A stretch of DNA of 64,000 bases from Symbiodinium sp. CCMP2592 (GCA_905221615.1 CAJNDT010001868.1:671501-735500), one strand, 5' to 3'; numbered from the stretch's first letter, positions 1 through 12,121 are shown. The notes: generated by a model not told the origin, from the sequence alone. Numbers and translations are program-made.

Positions 1-1
1 C

Positions 2-3000
2 GAGGATGTGGACGTCTTAGATTCTGGCAAGTTGGTGCTGAGTGAGACAGATGCCTCCCTTCTGGAAGCGCGCTCAGAACAGTGCTTTGGCTTCCCGGTT
101 TCGGGAGAGGCAGTCGTGGACCAGAGCACACCTGTGGAGAGCAACTGCACATGGCGCGGAGAGCGTGGGCTGAAAGTGGTTCTCAGAGCGCCGTTGACTT
201 TCAAAGGCAGCCTGCTCCTGAACGGCGAGTTGCACATCACGGCTGAAGCGGAGATGAATGAACCCTGCATTACCGTGCTTGGGGAGCTGGTGGTGGACGG
301 GCATGTCAGCTTCTCTTCCTGCGTCAACAAACAACCGTGGAACAAAGGTGGGGCCATCCACACAAGTGGCGACCTGTCGATTTCTGCTGGCAGCACCCTC
401 GAGTTTGACAACTGTTACGCGTGGGACGGTGGCGGCTTCAGTGTTTCCGGAAGCTTACATCAAGGCGACCGCAGTCTTGTGCGTCTCCATAGCTGCCGGG
501 CCAGGTATAGCGGCGGTAGCTTGCAGGTTCTGAACGATTTCAACCAAGGCTTGGGTGCTGTTCTCCATGTGGAGAACAGCACAGCACTGGACGGCGGGTG
601 CGCATGGATTTCCGGACATTTGCGTCAAGACGACGATAGCTCTGCGTACTTCAGGAGCTGCCAAGCCGGAGAAAACGGGGGTGGTCTGTATGTGGGCTCA
701 GTGACCCAAAGCGTGAACGCCCAGCTTCAGGCAAAAGACTGCGCGGCAGGATCAGGTGGCGGCCTGCGCATTCGCAACAACTTCGCACAAGGCTTTAATG
801 CCACGCTCCATGTGGAAGACTGCACAGCTCGACAGACGGGTGGCGGGGTCTCTGTTCTAGGAGGGTTTTATCAAGGCGTGCACAGCTCGGCGCGGTTGAC
901 GAACTGCAGGGCGTTGAAGGCCGGAGGTGGTGTGTCCGTCGAACAAGAATTTCTTCAAGGTATGCATAGTTCCGTGCAGTTTGCGAATTGCACAGCAGGG
1001 GAGACTGGTGGTGGCCTTAATGTTCTCGGAGATCTCATCCAGGTTTTCGATTCTTCCCTTCATGCGGAGAACTGCCTAGCAGGAACGAGTGGCGGCGGCG
1101 TCGCCGTCAAAGGAGATTTTTTTCAAAACGTGCATAGCTCGGCGAGGTTTGTGAGCTGCACTGCAGAGGAGACTGGTGGAGGACTCTACGTCACCAACTT
1201 TTCTCAAGAGAACGAAAGCTACGTTGAGTTTAAGAATTGCACCGCTGTTCGACATGGTGGTGGCCTCTATGCTCGGGACACCTTTGCTCAGAGAGCCGGT
1301 GGTCGGAGTCACTTCACGGGATGCACATCGTTGCAGCAAGGTGGCGGAGGCCTCGCAACACTTATGCTAGCCTCGAGCGGCTCCATGCATTTTAGTTCGT
1401 GCTATGCTGAAGCAGGAGGCGGGCTCTACATCGCAGAAGGTGGACGCATTCAGTGCGCAGGTTCTCTGCTTTTGCAGGACTGCTCAGCCAAAACATTTGC
1501 CGGTGGAATGCTAAGTCACGCTCCTGGAGAAGGAGCCATTGCAAGTCTGCGCGTTGAGGGCTGCAGGGCCTTAAAAGCTTCGGCGCTTCTGATGACCGTC
1601 ATCGCATCAGACCTGCATCTCAAGGAACTGTACCTGATGGATAACACGGCAAGCGATCACATTGATATTAGCACGCTGGGCGGCCTGACAGTTGGGGCCG
1701 CGCAGCTTCATTCTCGACAGGGTCGTGGTGTCCAAATCGTCGCGGAACAGTCTTTGCATCTTGAAGATGTGATGGACTGCACCAGCGTCGCTCGATGCAG
1801 CTTCTCCTCAAAGGAATTCGATGTCACTGGATTTCGGTGCCCCATCGGCACGGGAGCGAGGGCCATCTTGAATGCAGCTGTTCGAGGATGCTTGGATTGC
1901 ACCGAGGGCTACACACAGGTCATCCAGGGCAACAACGGGTCGTGTCAGCGATGTCCTGACCAAGCAAGCCAGTGCTTCGCCAGCCACTTTAGGATGGACA
2001 ATGGTGCGATGGTGCAAACGACGAATATCAGCCGCAGCTTCCGTTGCCCAAACGAGGCCGCATGCCCCGGTGGTGACATGCCGCATGGAGCCCTGATGTG
2101 TGCAGAAGGCTACGATGGCACAGGCTGCGCTATGTGCGGGGAGGGTCATGCGATGGCAGACCGCAGCGTCCTCTCGTGTTCCCGCTGCAGCGACGAGAGA
2201 CACGTCCGGGCAATTCAGTGGATGCTCTTCCTCTCCCAGCGTGCGATTCTCTTCGCTGTCACGTCCATGAGCGCGATGCGTGCCAAAAGCACTGGCGACT
2301 TGAAGAACAGCAGCATCTGGTTGAACCAGATGATGGCCTTTGCGACCATCTCCAGCATGATTTTGACGGCGGTTATGCAGACTGAAACGGCAAAGGATAT
2401 GAAGAGCACAGCAATCACTTTCTTGGTTGGCGCTGCCAGGGGCGTGGCAGAATTTGGGTCAGGTGAGGGTTCCCTGGGGACCGCCTCACAGTGTCTGCTG
2501 GTGTACATTGGCTTGGAGCCGACCCTGTGGGGTTCTCACCTGTTGGACGTCGCAGTGGCGACGCTTTTCACGGCAGTGGTATCATTGGCAACAGACAGCC
2601 GCCTTGCTCTCATAGCTGGAATGAACTGCTTCTTGCCCGGCATCATAGCGGACTTCGGCAAGTACATGGTCTGCTACCGCTTAGAGCCAGCGCCTGAACT
2701 GCCCGTTTCTACCAGATGGTGCCAAAGGCATCGGATTTGGCCAGGTGTCTGCTGCTCTCCTCCTCTTTGTAGCCGCCGCCATTTGGGGATGGATCCGACT
2801 CTCCAGCTCAACGGAGGATCCTCCCCCACGTCATGTGGTCTTCCTGAGGAGCAAGTACAAAGAGACGTATGCCCTGTTTGAGACGGAGCGCTTGGTGAGG
2901 AAGGCGCTCTTCAGGTATATCGGAGCTGTGCTTCCCATCGCAGCGTCCCCAGCTCTTCAGATGGGCTGCCTAGGTGCAGTCGTCTTTACGTCGCTGATGC

Positions 3001-3260
3001 TCTACTGTGCCGCCCGCCCATATCGTACACCGGAATGGAATCGGAGCGAGATCGCCTTGTTAGCCACCACTATGTACATGGTCCTGATGGTGTCCAGTTT
3101 GCTTGCCAACGAGTTTCATTGGGGCCACTCCGTGGCCACACAGCAAGTCATCATCGTCTCCACCTTGATCACTGGAGCAGTGGTGGGCTCCTGCATGAGC
3201 TTCCGAGTGTTCCAGGAGCTGGCTCAAGAGCAGATTCGGACCGCAAGTCAAGTTGCCTAG
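2..3260 (+). CDS. Pmp-like beta-helix protein with C-terminal multi-TM region (5' partial, frameshifted)
   Basis: The reading frame is open from base 2, so the gene starts before the window. Residues up to about 520 form roughly 16 repeats of 25-30 residues with a GGG(L/V/F) turn, an F-x-Q strand and a C-x-A strand. This pattern is typical of chlamydial polymorphic-outer-membrane-protein-like right-handed beta-helices, which are expanded in dinoflagellates. A cysteine-rich stretch follows (nt ~1840-2200, pairs such as CLDC, CQRC, CAMC). Hydrophobic segments from nt ~2215 on suggest about eight membrane spans. The first frame (from nt 8) ends at 2881 but loses sense after ~2700. The hydrophobic sequence continues in another frame (ORF 2745-3260, VSAALLLFVAAAIWGW) and stops with TAG at 3258-3260. 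A +1 frameshift near 2700-2710 (assembly error or decay) explains this better than an intron, because no plausible intron fits there. Function is probably cell-surface or adhesion; this is inferred from the family only. Confidence 0.75.
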
Positions 3261-3489
3261 GTCGGCGCCGCACCTACCAGTCTGGACTCTGGAGGTTTGG
3301 TGGGCTGTGGAGTTCGGGATTCCAGACTCCAAGCCCTGCAACAGAGCGCCGCACATGTCAAAAGGCAGCTCACCGGGCGAGGCTGGTGCGCAAAGTGAGA
3401 GTCGAAACCCTTGAATTCTTGATGTAGCCACCAGATTTTAAAGCCTAACAGGGCCTAACACCCCAACAGCCCAGCTTGCTGTCGTCCAA
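3261..3489. other. 3' flank of the Pmp-like gene
   Basis: About 230 bases between the stop of the membrane protein and the first candidate exon of the next region. I see no convincing coding sequence, RNA gene or terminator-like signal. Confidence 0.4.
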
Positions 3490-3557
3490 GGAGGACCCAA
3501 ACCCAAGAGCACTAAAGACATGCTGCTGGAGGCCTATGCCCAGCTCAGCGGCCTCCG
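3490..3557 (+). CDS. candidate exon, unknown protein
   Basis: After an AAG acceptor the frame reads GGPKPKSTKDMLLEAYAQLS, then GLR. The composition looks like a real exon rather than the surrounding low-complexity translation. It may be the first visible exon of the unrecognised gene(s) spread over 3.5-13.7 kb. Borders are approximate and no family is recognised. Confidence 0.3.
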
Positions 3558-4262
3558 TTTTCGGATCTCCTCTTTCCAGGCAATACTATGTTACTCCCCG
3601 TGATGGAACACGGCTTTAAGGGCTTGAAGTGAAAGCAATTGGAGATTCCACCCTTAGCTCGCGGCCAGAGCATGCAACAATGTAGCAGCATTAGGAACGG
3701 CATCAAGCTGTGTGGAGACGTGTTGGCCGCAGGAGGCCTGAAAAGCTCCAGAATTTAGTTGGATGAGTGGCGAACCGATGTTTGAGCCTGTTGTCTTGAG
3801 CGGAACTTATCACCACGTTTCCGATGATGGGAGCTTGTTGCTGGCTGTGTTTCGCCGGCTCGTTGGACGTTACAGGCTAGCACATACGACAGCGCAGTGC
3901 TGCAAGATGCATGGCCAGAAGGCCACTGTCGTTGCGAAACACTTGGAGAATAAAACGCCAAACCAGCCAAGCCGCCAAAGCTCTTGGATCGTCAGGGGTC
4001 GGAAGCCAGCGGCCCACCCATGGAGGTCTGGCCATCTTGTGCTTTCCATCTCCTGCAGCCCTAGGTGTTTCCAAACCTCGGAAGCTTTTCTCTGCTCAGT
4101 AGCTGAGTGGATGCACTTTACGCTTGTTGGATATACTCCACTATCAACTGTCTGTGTACACTTTTTTGAGGCTTATGAACTCAGCAACTAAGCCTGGGTC
4201 CTCATGTAGTTTCGTTTGGGATCTACACCAGCAGTGTTTCAGATCCTCGGCTCGGGTTCCAG
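3558..4262. other. presumed intron/intergenic stretch
   Basis: No repeat array, RNA gene or convincing exon is seen. Open frames here (for example 3763-4191) have random-looking composition. Confidence 0.35.
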
Positions 4263-4448
4263 GAGCTCTCCGGGGAGCGCCGCGAGCGCTTGGCAGCGCG
4301 GGAGTTGGCTGCACCACAGGCTCCAAAGCGGGGTCGAAAGCTCGGAAGGCAGAAGGCCCTTTCTGATTCTGCTTTGCAGGTAGCAACTTTTGCGGAGCGG
4401 CTCCAGAATCGGGAGCCCTGCCTCCTGGAGGACGCGCCGGGAGTGAAA
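4263..4448 (+). CDS. candidate charged exon(s), unknown protein
   Basis: A TTCCAG acceptor is followed by an E/R/A-rich frame beginning ELSGERRERLAARELAAPQA. It continues through KRGRKLGRQKALSD and FAERLQNREPCLLEDAPG to a TGA at 4449-4451. Basic and acidic residues alternate as in a helical or coiled region. It may be two exons, because CAG|G sites lie within it. No known domain is recognised; it sits in series with the other short exons up to ~13.7 kb. Confidence 0.4.
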
Positions 4449-5001
4449 TGAGCGAATTGTCGGACAGCTGGAGCTTGGAGGATTTCTTTCGTGGTGGAAG
4501 CTGTGCAAGGGTGGTCCGATTCCGGAGCCAGATAGATGGAGAGTTGTCCTTGCTCTTGTATGATCTGGTTGGTGGGTTGGTGTTGGTGTTGTTACTTCTC
4601 TTCGTGTCAGAATGCAAGCATGTATATCTGTCATGTGAGACGGCGGTAGTGTTTCGAACTTGCAGCTGCTTCTGCGCAAAAGCTCGGAGGACCATGTTGG
4701 ATTTGGCAAGACCAGATCCGTCCCTGCTAGGGTTCAGGATCTGTAGGACCCAGACATATAAACTGGTTCACGGGTGATTTGATGTTTTGGTTCGCAGCTG
4801 CCCTCGAGGTGTATTAGGTTGCATTGTGCCTCTGCGCCCGTAGCGATTCTCTTTGGGTTGGGGTTGGGAGTCAACGAACTCTATAGGAGCTCGAGCGCGC
4901 CTTCCGCATTGTCATGGTGGAAGGCCTGGCACGCAGCAGTTCCCTGTCAACCCAAATCGACGTCTTGGAAGACGGTATACGGTATATCAATATCCTCACA
5001 G

Positions 5002-5119
5002 AAGTTCGCCCTTCATCTGGACTGCTCTGATCATGGAAGGCGTGCGCAATGCAATGATCGCTGCATTTCAGCACCTCGGCTTTGCGGAGTTTCGGCCTCA
5101 CCTTGCTTGGTTCGCGGAG
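5002..5119 (+). CDS. candidate exon, unknown protein
   Basis: After a CACAG acceptor the frame reads SSPFIWTALIMEGVRNAMIA, then AFQHLGFAEFRPHLAWFAE. The composition is that of a folded globular protein and clearly unlike neighbouring frames. The exon may end at GAG before TCGAAG. No family is recognised; it probably belongs with the exons at 5960 and 6148-6488. Confidence 0.45.
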
Positions 5120-5959
5120 TCGAAGACACTGGTTGCTAGAGCAAAGCTGCGTTCTTCGAAAGCGTGGGGCCCGTGCCGTGCTCCCATGGACCTTCGATGA
5201 CCTGTGCAGGGGCAGAAGGCCATAAGGCTGCTGCAGTGTGGACATTCACGGAGCACTTCCTGCGATCCTTTCGTCCCCGCTTTGCATTAGGCGCCTGGAT
5301 TTGTGGCCACCGCAGCCGCCGCCGCCAGGCATCACCAAGGAACGTAATATGAGCTGGGAGTCGGATGTTTGCATATCTGACAGCAGTGAAGCCGTGGCTT
5401 CTTCACGGGTTCGTCTGGTAGACGGGGGGTGGCTGTGGCAGGCATTGAGGACGACGATTGCTGTTACGAGGCAGGGCAGTTTTTTGACATCAATGTGTGG
5501 TATCAAAGAAGGCGTGCTGGGCTGACTGAGTCAAGTTTGAGAGGATACAAGCTCCGAGATGCGAAGCTTTTGTGTAGCCGGGGTTCTGGTGGAGATAGCT
5601 TCAGGCTGAAAACCCCATAGCTTGGTGTGGAACCAGGTTTCATGTCAATGTGAAGGCTGTCGGAGCCACAGCTGCCTCAGTCAAGTGTCCCTGCCCTTTC
5701 ACTCTGCGCAGGATGTCAACTCTCCCGTTCCTGTCATCGCGCAACGGCTATACAACGATGATGTGCGGAGGCTGTGTGGGACTTGCGAACATGCATTTGC
5801 CAAGTCGGGCACCAATGCAGGGCAGCGAAAGCTATCTCCATTTGGCCATGCATAAATTCAGCCGTGCTGCCCATCCAGGAACAGCGTCCCAGCAGCAACA
5901 ACAACAGCTCAGGATGGAGAAGCCGTGCACCCGAAGCCTTAAGCTGTTGGACCCTACAG

Positions 5960-6047
5960 GTTGCTCGCCGTGCCCTGCGACGGCGTGCAGTCTCCCTGGC
6001 TGCAACGGGCGCTCACCGCGGCCTTCATCGTGGACTTTGCGACTGAG
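5960..6047 (+). CDS. exon, unknown protein
   Basis: A CTACAG acceptor and a GAG|GTGAGC donor bracket a frame reading LLAVPCDGVQSPWLQRALTA, then AFIVDFATE. Consensus-like splice sites on both sides and globular-protein composition make this one of the best exons in the 3.5-13.7 kb region. Function is unknown. Confidence 0.55.
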
Positions 6048-6147
6048 GTGAGCCCGGAAACTTATCAGGTGCAGGTGAGAGACCGGAAGTCGTAGACTCC
6101 TGGAGATGTAGATCCAATCGCTGGAAAGGTTGGCTTGCCCTCTCCAG

Positions 6148-6209
6148 AGATGCCACCGACGCAGCAGGTGGGAGCCTTGGCTTCGTACAAAGAGCTGTGG
6201 CCCTTGGAG
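6148..6209 (+). CDS. exon, unknown protein
   Basis: A CTCCAG acceptor is followed by MPPTQQVGALASYKELWPLE. It ends at GAG before GCTAAT, a GC-type donor. That gives a 49-base intron to the next exon with the phase preserved; using the nearby GT (CG|GTAAGG) would break the frame. Unknown function. Confidence 0.45.
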
Positions 6210-6258
6210 GCTAATCCTCGGTAAGGTTTGCCTGAACTGTTCCGTGAATGCTGCGCAG

Positions 6259-6488
6259 GAGATGATCGAAGAGTTTAGCCTCCGCATCCAGGAGCTTCAG
6301 CACCAACCGCAAGTTCACAAGAGCAAGGGGGCTATCCAGAAGTCAGCTGGAAACTCGAAGCTAGCACAGGAGGAGAAGCTTGAAGGTTCCGAGCAGGTTG
6401 ACTTTGTCCATGCTGGGATGTCGTTGAGCGAGTGCTTCAACCGGTTCATACGAGTCCGAGCGAGCAGAGAGCGCGTGCTTAATGATCT
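6259..6488 (+). CDS. exon, helical unknown protein
   Basis: A GCGCAG acceptor is followed by EMIEEFSLRIQELQHQP, later QVDFVHAGMSLSECFNRFIR and VRASRERVLNDLR. The sequence is strongly helical and charged. A nearby small frame, MLNTERKKWLDRAERRR, at ~6492-6541 (donor GTGAAG) looks like a further exon. No domain is recognised with confidence. Confidence 0.5.
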
Positions 6489-6603
6489 GAGATGCTGAAC
6501 ACAGAACGGAAGAAGTGGCTAGACCGAGCAGAGCGCAGGAGGTGAAGGTGTGGATCGAAAGCCCATCAGACATCTACCGTAAGACTTGTTCGTCTCGCTG
6601 CAG

Positions 6604-6675
6604 GAGTACGAGTCTCAGCGTGCGGCTCCTTCAGCCGCCAGTGCCGGCGGCGCCGAGCCCGAGCAGTGCCTGGGC
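6604..6675 (+). CDS. exon, unknown Ala/Ser-rich linker
   Basis: A GCTGCAG acceptor is followed by EYESQRAAPSAASAGGAEPE, then QCLG, ending at a possible GTTGAG donor. It probably encodes a flexible linker of the unknown protein assembled from the neighbouring exons. Confidence 0.4.
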
Positions 6676-6969
6676 GGTTGAGTGCTCTGCAGTGAGGGTT
6701 TTTGTGTTTAGGGTCGAGTCTGGGTTCGATTTCTGGCCCGAAGCTCAGGTGAACCTGCGGGGGCGGCACTATTTTTGTTCAGATTATGTCCATGAACCCC
6801 AGACTCCATTTCAAGCACAAGGCCCGGAACGCGACGGGATTCCAAAAGCCCAACATCAGGTAGTTCTATGCGAACTTAAACTTGTGATGGGTACGTTCTT
6901 CAAGTGCCTTTTCTGTCGTTCTGATGGTTGCCATGATACGCTTATGTTACACTTATGTTTAAGGAATAG

Positions 6970-7110
6970 GTTCCACCTACCCGTCTACCTACCTATCTAC
7001 CTACCTACCTACTATTTATCGATCTGCCTGGCAAATCTATGTAGCTATACTGCTATCTTCCTATCTATCTATCAACCAATCTACCCTTCTGCATATCTAC
7101 AGGCATACAA
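6970..7110. repeat. degenerate (CTAC/CTAT)n microsatellite
   Basis: Imperfect tetranucleotide array (CTACCTATCTACCTACC...). It translates into meaningless Y/L/S/T-rich frames and lies in presumed intron sequence. Confidence 0.9.
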
Positions 7111-7185
7111 GCATCACCCACGCATGCATACAATTTCATGTAATTTTTGGTCAAACTTGACCTAGTTCATTTCTGTGTGGCAATC

Positions 7186-7342
7186 GTTGTGTTGAGGCAC
7201 CGGCTGCGCCCAGCCCTGGAGGCCTTTGAACGAGCGCTCGCTCCGCTGAAGGCAGCGGGCCACGGGCTTCGGATGATTGTCCAAAATGTTCGGGTGTCGG
7301 TGCCGATCGTCCGTGCCCTAGCCGGGCTTGGGATGCGGGAGC
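7186..7342 (+). CDS. exon, unknown protein
   Basis: The frame reads RLRPALEAFERALAPLKAAG, then HGLRMIVQNVRVSVPIVRAL. It is alanine/leucine-rich and helical, compositionally coding, and unlike its flanks. Splice borders are uncertain. No family is recognised. Confidence 0.4.
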
Positions 7343-7459
7343 ATCATCGGGTCCAGGTTTTTTCATTGTGAGGTAGCAGGTAGCAGTTTGTGCACATTTG
7401 CAATCACGGGCGTTGGGTGGGATGGGTTCGGTGAGGGGTGATGATTCGATTGATTGGTG

Positions 7460-7534
7460 TATTCATCTCCGTCTCTGTCTCGCTCTCTCTTGTCGCTCTT
7501 ACTATCTCCAGCTGTCTCTGTCTCTGCTTCTTTG

Positions 7535-7567
<33 letters not shown>

Positions 7568-7585
7568 TTCGCTCTCTCTTGTTTC
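7460..7585. repeat. (TC)n-rich microsatellite
   Basis: A pyrimidine tract, TCTCTGTCTC grading into pure TC dinucleotides at about 7540-7566. Confidence 0.9.
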
Positions 7586-8469
7586 GTGTTTGTGTGCTTA
7601 ATGTTAGTACTGTGTGACCCTTGTGGATAGGCAGATGGGTCGAAAGTTAGATGCGGTATGCACACGGTTTTACGTTTAGATGTCTACACCAAATTGGGAG
7701 ATCAGCTGCTGCAAGCAGGCGGAGTCCCAGCGTCTACGCGAACAGGGAGGCGAGGATGCAATGTTCAGAGTTCCATGAGTGTTGGCCCATGTGGGGCTGT
7801 GGTAGTGAGTGTAGCAATGCACTAGGAATGACAAGAGAACCGGTGGAACAGTCTAAGCCGAGTCTAAGCGCAGCAGTGGTCGTGCGCAATCATCGCATGC
7901 TGAAACGCGACCAGCGGCTAAAACACAGCTGTTAAGCAGTTAAGCTGCCACGATGCCCGAAGTTCCAGTTTGTTAGAACCCTGGTAGAATTGATGTAGAA
8001 CCCTATTCAACAGAACCTGTTGGCATCCTGCTACACGTCTTTGCCTTTGAACTTCAATAGTCGGCATTTTGGCGTACCCCCTTTGGGCTACTTTGTCGAG
8101 GTCGCTGTGAATGTCGTACGAGAAGGAAGCAAAAAGTCAAAGTAGTTTTGTGTTTGTAAGTGTTCAAAAAATACATAGTAGAGTGGTCTGAAGTCGCCGA
8201 ACACCGCTGAATACTACAGTTGCGGTTTAGATTTAGAGATTAGGGCTTGTCCGGTGCCTCAAGATTCTGTGGCTTGCCTTCAGCAGCAGCCGACCGAACA
8301 CAAACTGTCACAGGTAGGGTTTCTGGTTTTTGTAGAGTCGGATTGAGGCTCAAAGGGCCTTTGGCCCCCTGCCTTTGCCATTTGAGCTTCGGACGGAGTT
8401 GCTTCCGCAAAGTGAGAGGGGGTTCTTGAGTCGGAAGCCATGCACCCCAGAAACCAGGGCTTCGCCGCG
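7586..8469. other. presumed intron
   Basis: No gene is recognised. The stretch carries repeated fragments resembling degenerate telomeric motifs and CCTAAG/TAAGTCC words, as do most introns of this window. Confidence 0.35.
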
Positions 8470-8602
8470 CTGGGTTTGGGGAGCTTGAGATCGGCATTCC
8501 GCCTTACGCAGAGATCTTGCCGTCAGGGCGCTTTGTGGCCGAGAACAAGGCAGTCCGGGCGGCTGTGGTGTCGGACGAGAGCCTTCGTTTTGCCTGTCAA
8601 AA
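8470..8602 (+). CDS. exon, possibly DUF4116-like repeat
   Basis: The frame reads GELEIGIPPYAEILPSGRFV, then AENKAVRAAVVSDESLRFAC. The second part loosely resembles DUF4116-type repeats (N-x-x-V-x-x-AV...D...L-x-x-A), which are common in dinoflagellates. This is a weak, visual resemblance. Borders are approximate. Confidence 0.4.
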
Positions 8603-8815
8603 GCTCTCCTTAGGGCTGAGGCCGAGGCTTATTGACGGCCAATGTCTGAGCTGCTTGTTTTGTGCTTTATACCTCTGGTCGGCTGTCGCTAGGGTAGTCC
8701 GACAGCCCGAAAACCATCAAACCGCCTAAACCCCTGACTCCGTGAAGCAGAGACGAAAGGGCCGATTAAACAAAACTATCAATCCTAAGTCCTATGACAT
8801 CAGTGGAGCTGTCAG

Positions 8816-8932
8816 ACGGCGATCGCCCTTGGCGCGGTGGGCGTGGTGGGCGGTGCAGTGGCGGCCGCACTGGCAGGAGGAGTCGCTGTTGGGGCTTGTT
8901 CCTGCCATGCCCTGAACACGGTCCAGCTTCAG
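8816..8932 (+). CDS. exon encoding a transmembrane segment
   Basis: A GTCAG acceptor is followed by TAIALGAVGVVGGAVAAALA, then GGVAVGACSCHALNTVQLQ, ending in CAG. It is 117 bases, phase 0 at both ends. The run of Ala/Gly/Val is a clear membrane helix or glycine-zipper-like segment. So one protein of the 3.5-13.7 kb series is probably a membrane protein. Confidence 0.5.
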
Positions 8933-10436
8933 AAATGCACATGTTTTGGTGTTTGGTTAAGTGCTCCCCAGCATCCTAGTGCATAGATTTGACTGCCTAA
9001 ACCACGCTACGTAGGCACTTGCACGGTAGCAGATGGTGGTGCTATGGCCAGTTGCGGAAGCTACACCAAGTGGCGTGCCTCTCCCATGTCAGTGGCTTCA
9101 GCGAAATTCGTGATAGAAGCTGTTAAGGCTGTTAAGGCTTTACTGACAGGCAGATAGCTCTCCCAAGCTTACATGGGGGCTTTTGCGAACAAAGCCTCCG
9201 TGATCACGAAACTTTAGCCGGGAAGCCCTTGCTTTGGTGTCAGGAATACATGTCCTTCAACGAAAATGCAGACCTTTTCGGCACATGCGTACCGTGCACT
9301 AGTATTCTGACCTGCCCACACCCCCAAAAGGAGCCATCGTTGCTGGACGATTTGTTCACAGAGGCAACCAGGACAGCGCATGTCAGCTCGTTGCTTTGCG
9401 AGCTGCAGGTGTCAGTCCCGTTCTGTTACGGACAAAAACTACAACTCAGCATCTCATCATCCAGTCGAGTGTAACCATCCTCTAGGGTAGTGTCTCTCTC
9501 CGTGTGTGTGTGTGTGTGTGTGTGCTCGGTTGAATTGTATGTATGCTTTGTCATGTAATTAAAGGATCTATTGATGCCTACGGACATGCGTGCATCTTTG
9601 TGTATAGTCTTCCTATCCAGCGCTACCCATGTATCGCGTTTCAAAAGCAAGTTGATGGCTCGGGCTGCACCCGACGATCGTGTTGTGGCAAGCAGGGCTC
9701 CAGAGTCTAAACCCACAGAGGAGAGACATGCACGGAGTTGTGAGAATTCAAGCAAGAAACAAGGGCACCGAGCCGACCTCGAGTCTCATCCGCGCAGGAG
9801 CCCCCCAGAAGCGGAGAGACCGAGCAAGCTGAAGAGTGAGAAAAGGACCCTGCAGCGCTCGGGAATCCTCAGGGCTGGTGGGATTCAGGGCGGTTGTGGG
9901 GTTTGCCGCGGTGGCCAAGTGTGGCGGGGTCTTCCTTTGCGCGCCCGATGTCTACATAGCTCCATGCATGCATCCATGCATATAATATAGATACGCACAC
10001 ATCTGAACGCATGCATGTAGATGGACGAAAAGCTTGCGTAGGGCACAAGAACTGGTAGACTTAATTACTCAGATTCGTTAGTTGCCAGTTTGTTTGGGTC
10101 TACTCTGCACAAAGGCCTGGAGCTCAAGAGCGACTCTGGGCGTTGGCTCGTCCCCTCCTCAGCCCCCGGAGCCTTTGGTTAATGCTCTAACGGTTTAGGG
10201 TTGTTAGGCGTTGAGGAGTAAGTGCTGGGCTTTGGATGTTGGAGCTTACGAATTTTTCCAGGGGCTTTGGAGGATAGGGTTCATGCAACCAGGCGGCAAC
10301 CATGCATGTATATTCATGTGCATATGTATGCGGAAGTCTACTTGTATGTATATGTGTATGCAGATGTATGCAGAGGTCTATGTGTCGATCCTGGTTCCTG
10401 TCATGTCCAGGGTCTCAGTCGGTCCTGGCGCCTCAG
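8933..10436. other. presumed introns with one weak exon candidate
   Basis: Includes a pure (GT)n tract at ~9502-9524 and TGCATGCATCCATGCAT words near 9962. A charged frame near 9750-9850 (SKKQGHRADLESHPRRSPPE) could be an exon but lacks supporting context. Confidence 0.35.
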
Positions 10437-10496
10437 GTCCGTCTGGATGCCTCGGCCGGGGAGTTTGCCTTCAAGGAGGCACTGCAGAGACAGAGG
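10437..10496 (+). CDS. candidate exon, helical
   Basis: A CTCAG acceptor is followed by VRLDASAGEFAFKEALQRQR; the frame then stays open to a TAG at 10536-10538. Composition is coding-like; the donor is not defined. Unknown function. Confidence 0.35.
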
Positions 10497-12121
10497 ACAG
10501 AGACAGAGAAGAGAGATTCAGAGAGTCTCTTGTCTTAGGGTGGCTCCTAAGCCTTGGCCTTGACTTATTGATCCTCTGCTAGGCTTCGGGGCCTTTGGAC
10601 AGGCTAGGCAGGTAGGTCGAGGCAGTGTTGTAAAGAGTTCCGTGCTTCTAGTTTCACTGTGCTGGACGCAGGACGTTGAGATCCGCTTCGTAAAGGGGAG
10701 TGTGGGGAGCGGGCGGTCGACACCCCCACGCCAAATCTTGGGCAAGCAAGCAAGAGAGAGGGAGAATCTGCTGCGTGGGCAGGGCAATCTCCAGCTTCTC
10801 TCAGCAGCGAGCCCAGCACGTCTTTATAACAACGAGCTGGGCTTTAGAGCCGAGAGTTCCAGAGCTTTGGCGCTTGAGTCCGGTAGTATGCCTTCAGAAG
10901 AAGCCGATGGCCTTGCGAGATACCAGCAAGGACCGGCAGCCGGCAGCGTCCTTCAGCACGTGACTGAATAGCTTAGCCAGTCTTGATTTCCCAACAACAG
11001 GAACGTAAGGGAATCGGATAATCTTTCTAAGGATGACGACACGTTTCCGAACCTACGCGAATGCACAACAGGAATCGGGCCTTCCGAAGCCTTCGAACAA
11101 GAGGTTCTACTCGCACTGCAAAGGTTGTCAGCCCCGAGCCGAGGCTTGCGCCGCCAGCCCCGAAGGGGTCTCGGTCCTCCAGGGCTTGGACACTCTGCTC
11201 TTGCAGGCTCCCATATTACAGCTTTGTATATTGGATCAGATCATACTATGTCCTATGTTATTATCTACATGTCCGGTAAGAGCCCCAATTGTCGATGCCA
11301 ACTCGAAAGGACGGGACGTGAGGATTCGCAACAGGCAGTCGGCCAGAGCTTGCGAAATAGCGACAGAAGCTAGATGGCATGTCATGGGATCTCAAAGGCA
11401 GAGGGTGAGCTTCAAAACAGGTTCCAGGCGGAATGTCATGCTTCAAGCTGAAGCTCCATGTTGCCCCACCAGCGCAGCCATTTCCCGGCCGTTTCAGCTG
11501 TCATCTCATCCTCCATGGCATCAGAGAATTCAATTCTTTTACCCTGACCCTGACACCGCTCCTTTGCCTGCAGATCAATCTGGAGGGCTCAGGTCGCTAC
11601 TCCGAGCCGCCTAGCTGCGTGCATCCACATGGACCGCGAGCGGACCATCGACCGAGCGAGGCCTCAAAGGGCTTGGGAAACTGGAGACTGCCCCGGCCCG
11701 CGGCGAACGTCAATGAACAGTCCGGAAGCACTGAGTGCAAACGCATGCTCTGATTGCATTGACACGGAACCAGCTCAAAGACTGAAGAAATCGAAACCCA
11801 AGGAACAAGCAGCACTGCTGCTTTCCATGACCACAAGAGTAATGGATGTGCAGGACGCCGAGCTGTCAAGCCAAGCCTGAAGCTGAGAAATTTTGGTGGT
11901 GGAGTGAGGCGTTCAGAGTGCAGGGGGCTGCACTGATGTAGGGTGTTACTAGTAGGGCTTTGGGATTGAGACTTCTGGGAGACTCGAATAAGACCAGAGC
12001 CTCGTCTGCCTAAGGCGACCTGCGAGCCCCAAGGCGACTCGCGAAGCTGGGCAGAAGATTACGGCTCGGTTTGGTATATGCTAAGACGTGCGAGCATAGC
12101 ATGGTCAGGAATCAGACGTAC
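10497..12121. other. no recognised gene
   Basis: Several open frames (for example 11033-11614, 11629-11880) show no domain and mediocre composition. Individual short exons may be hidden here, but none can be supported. Confidence 0.3.
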
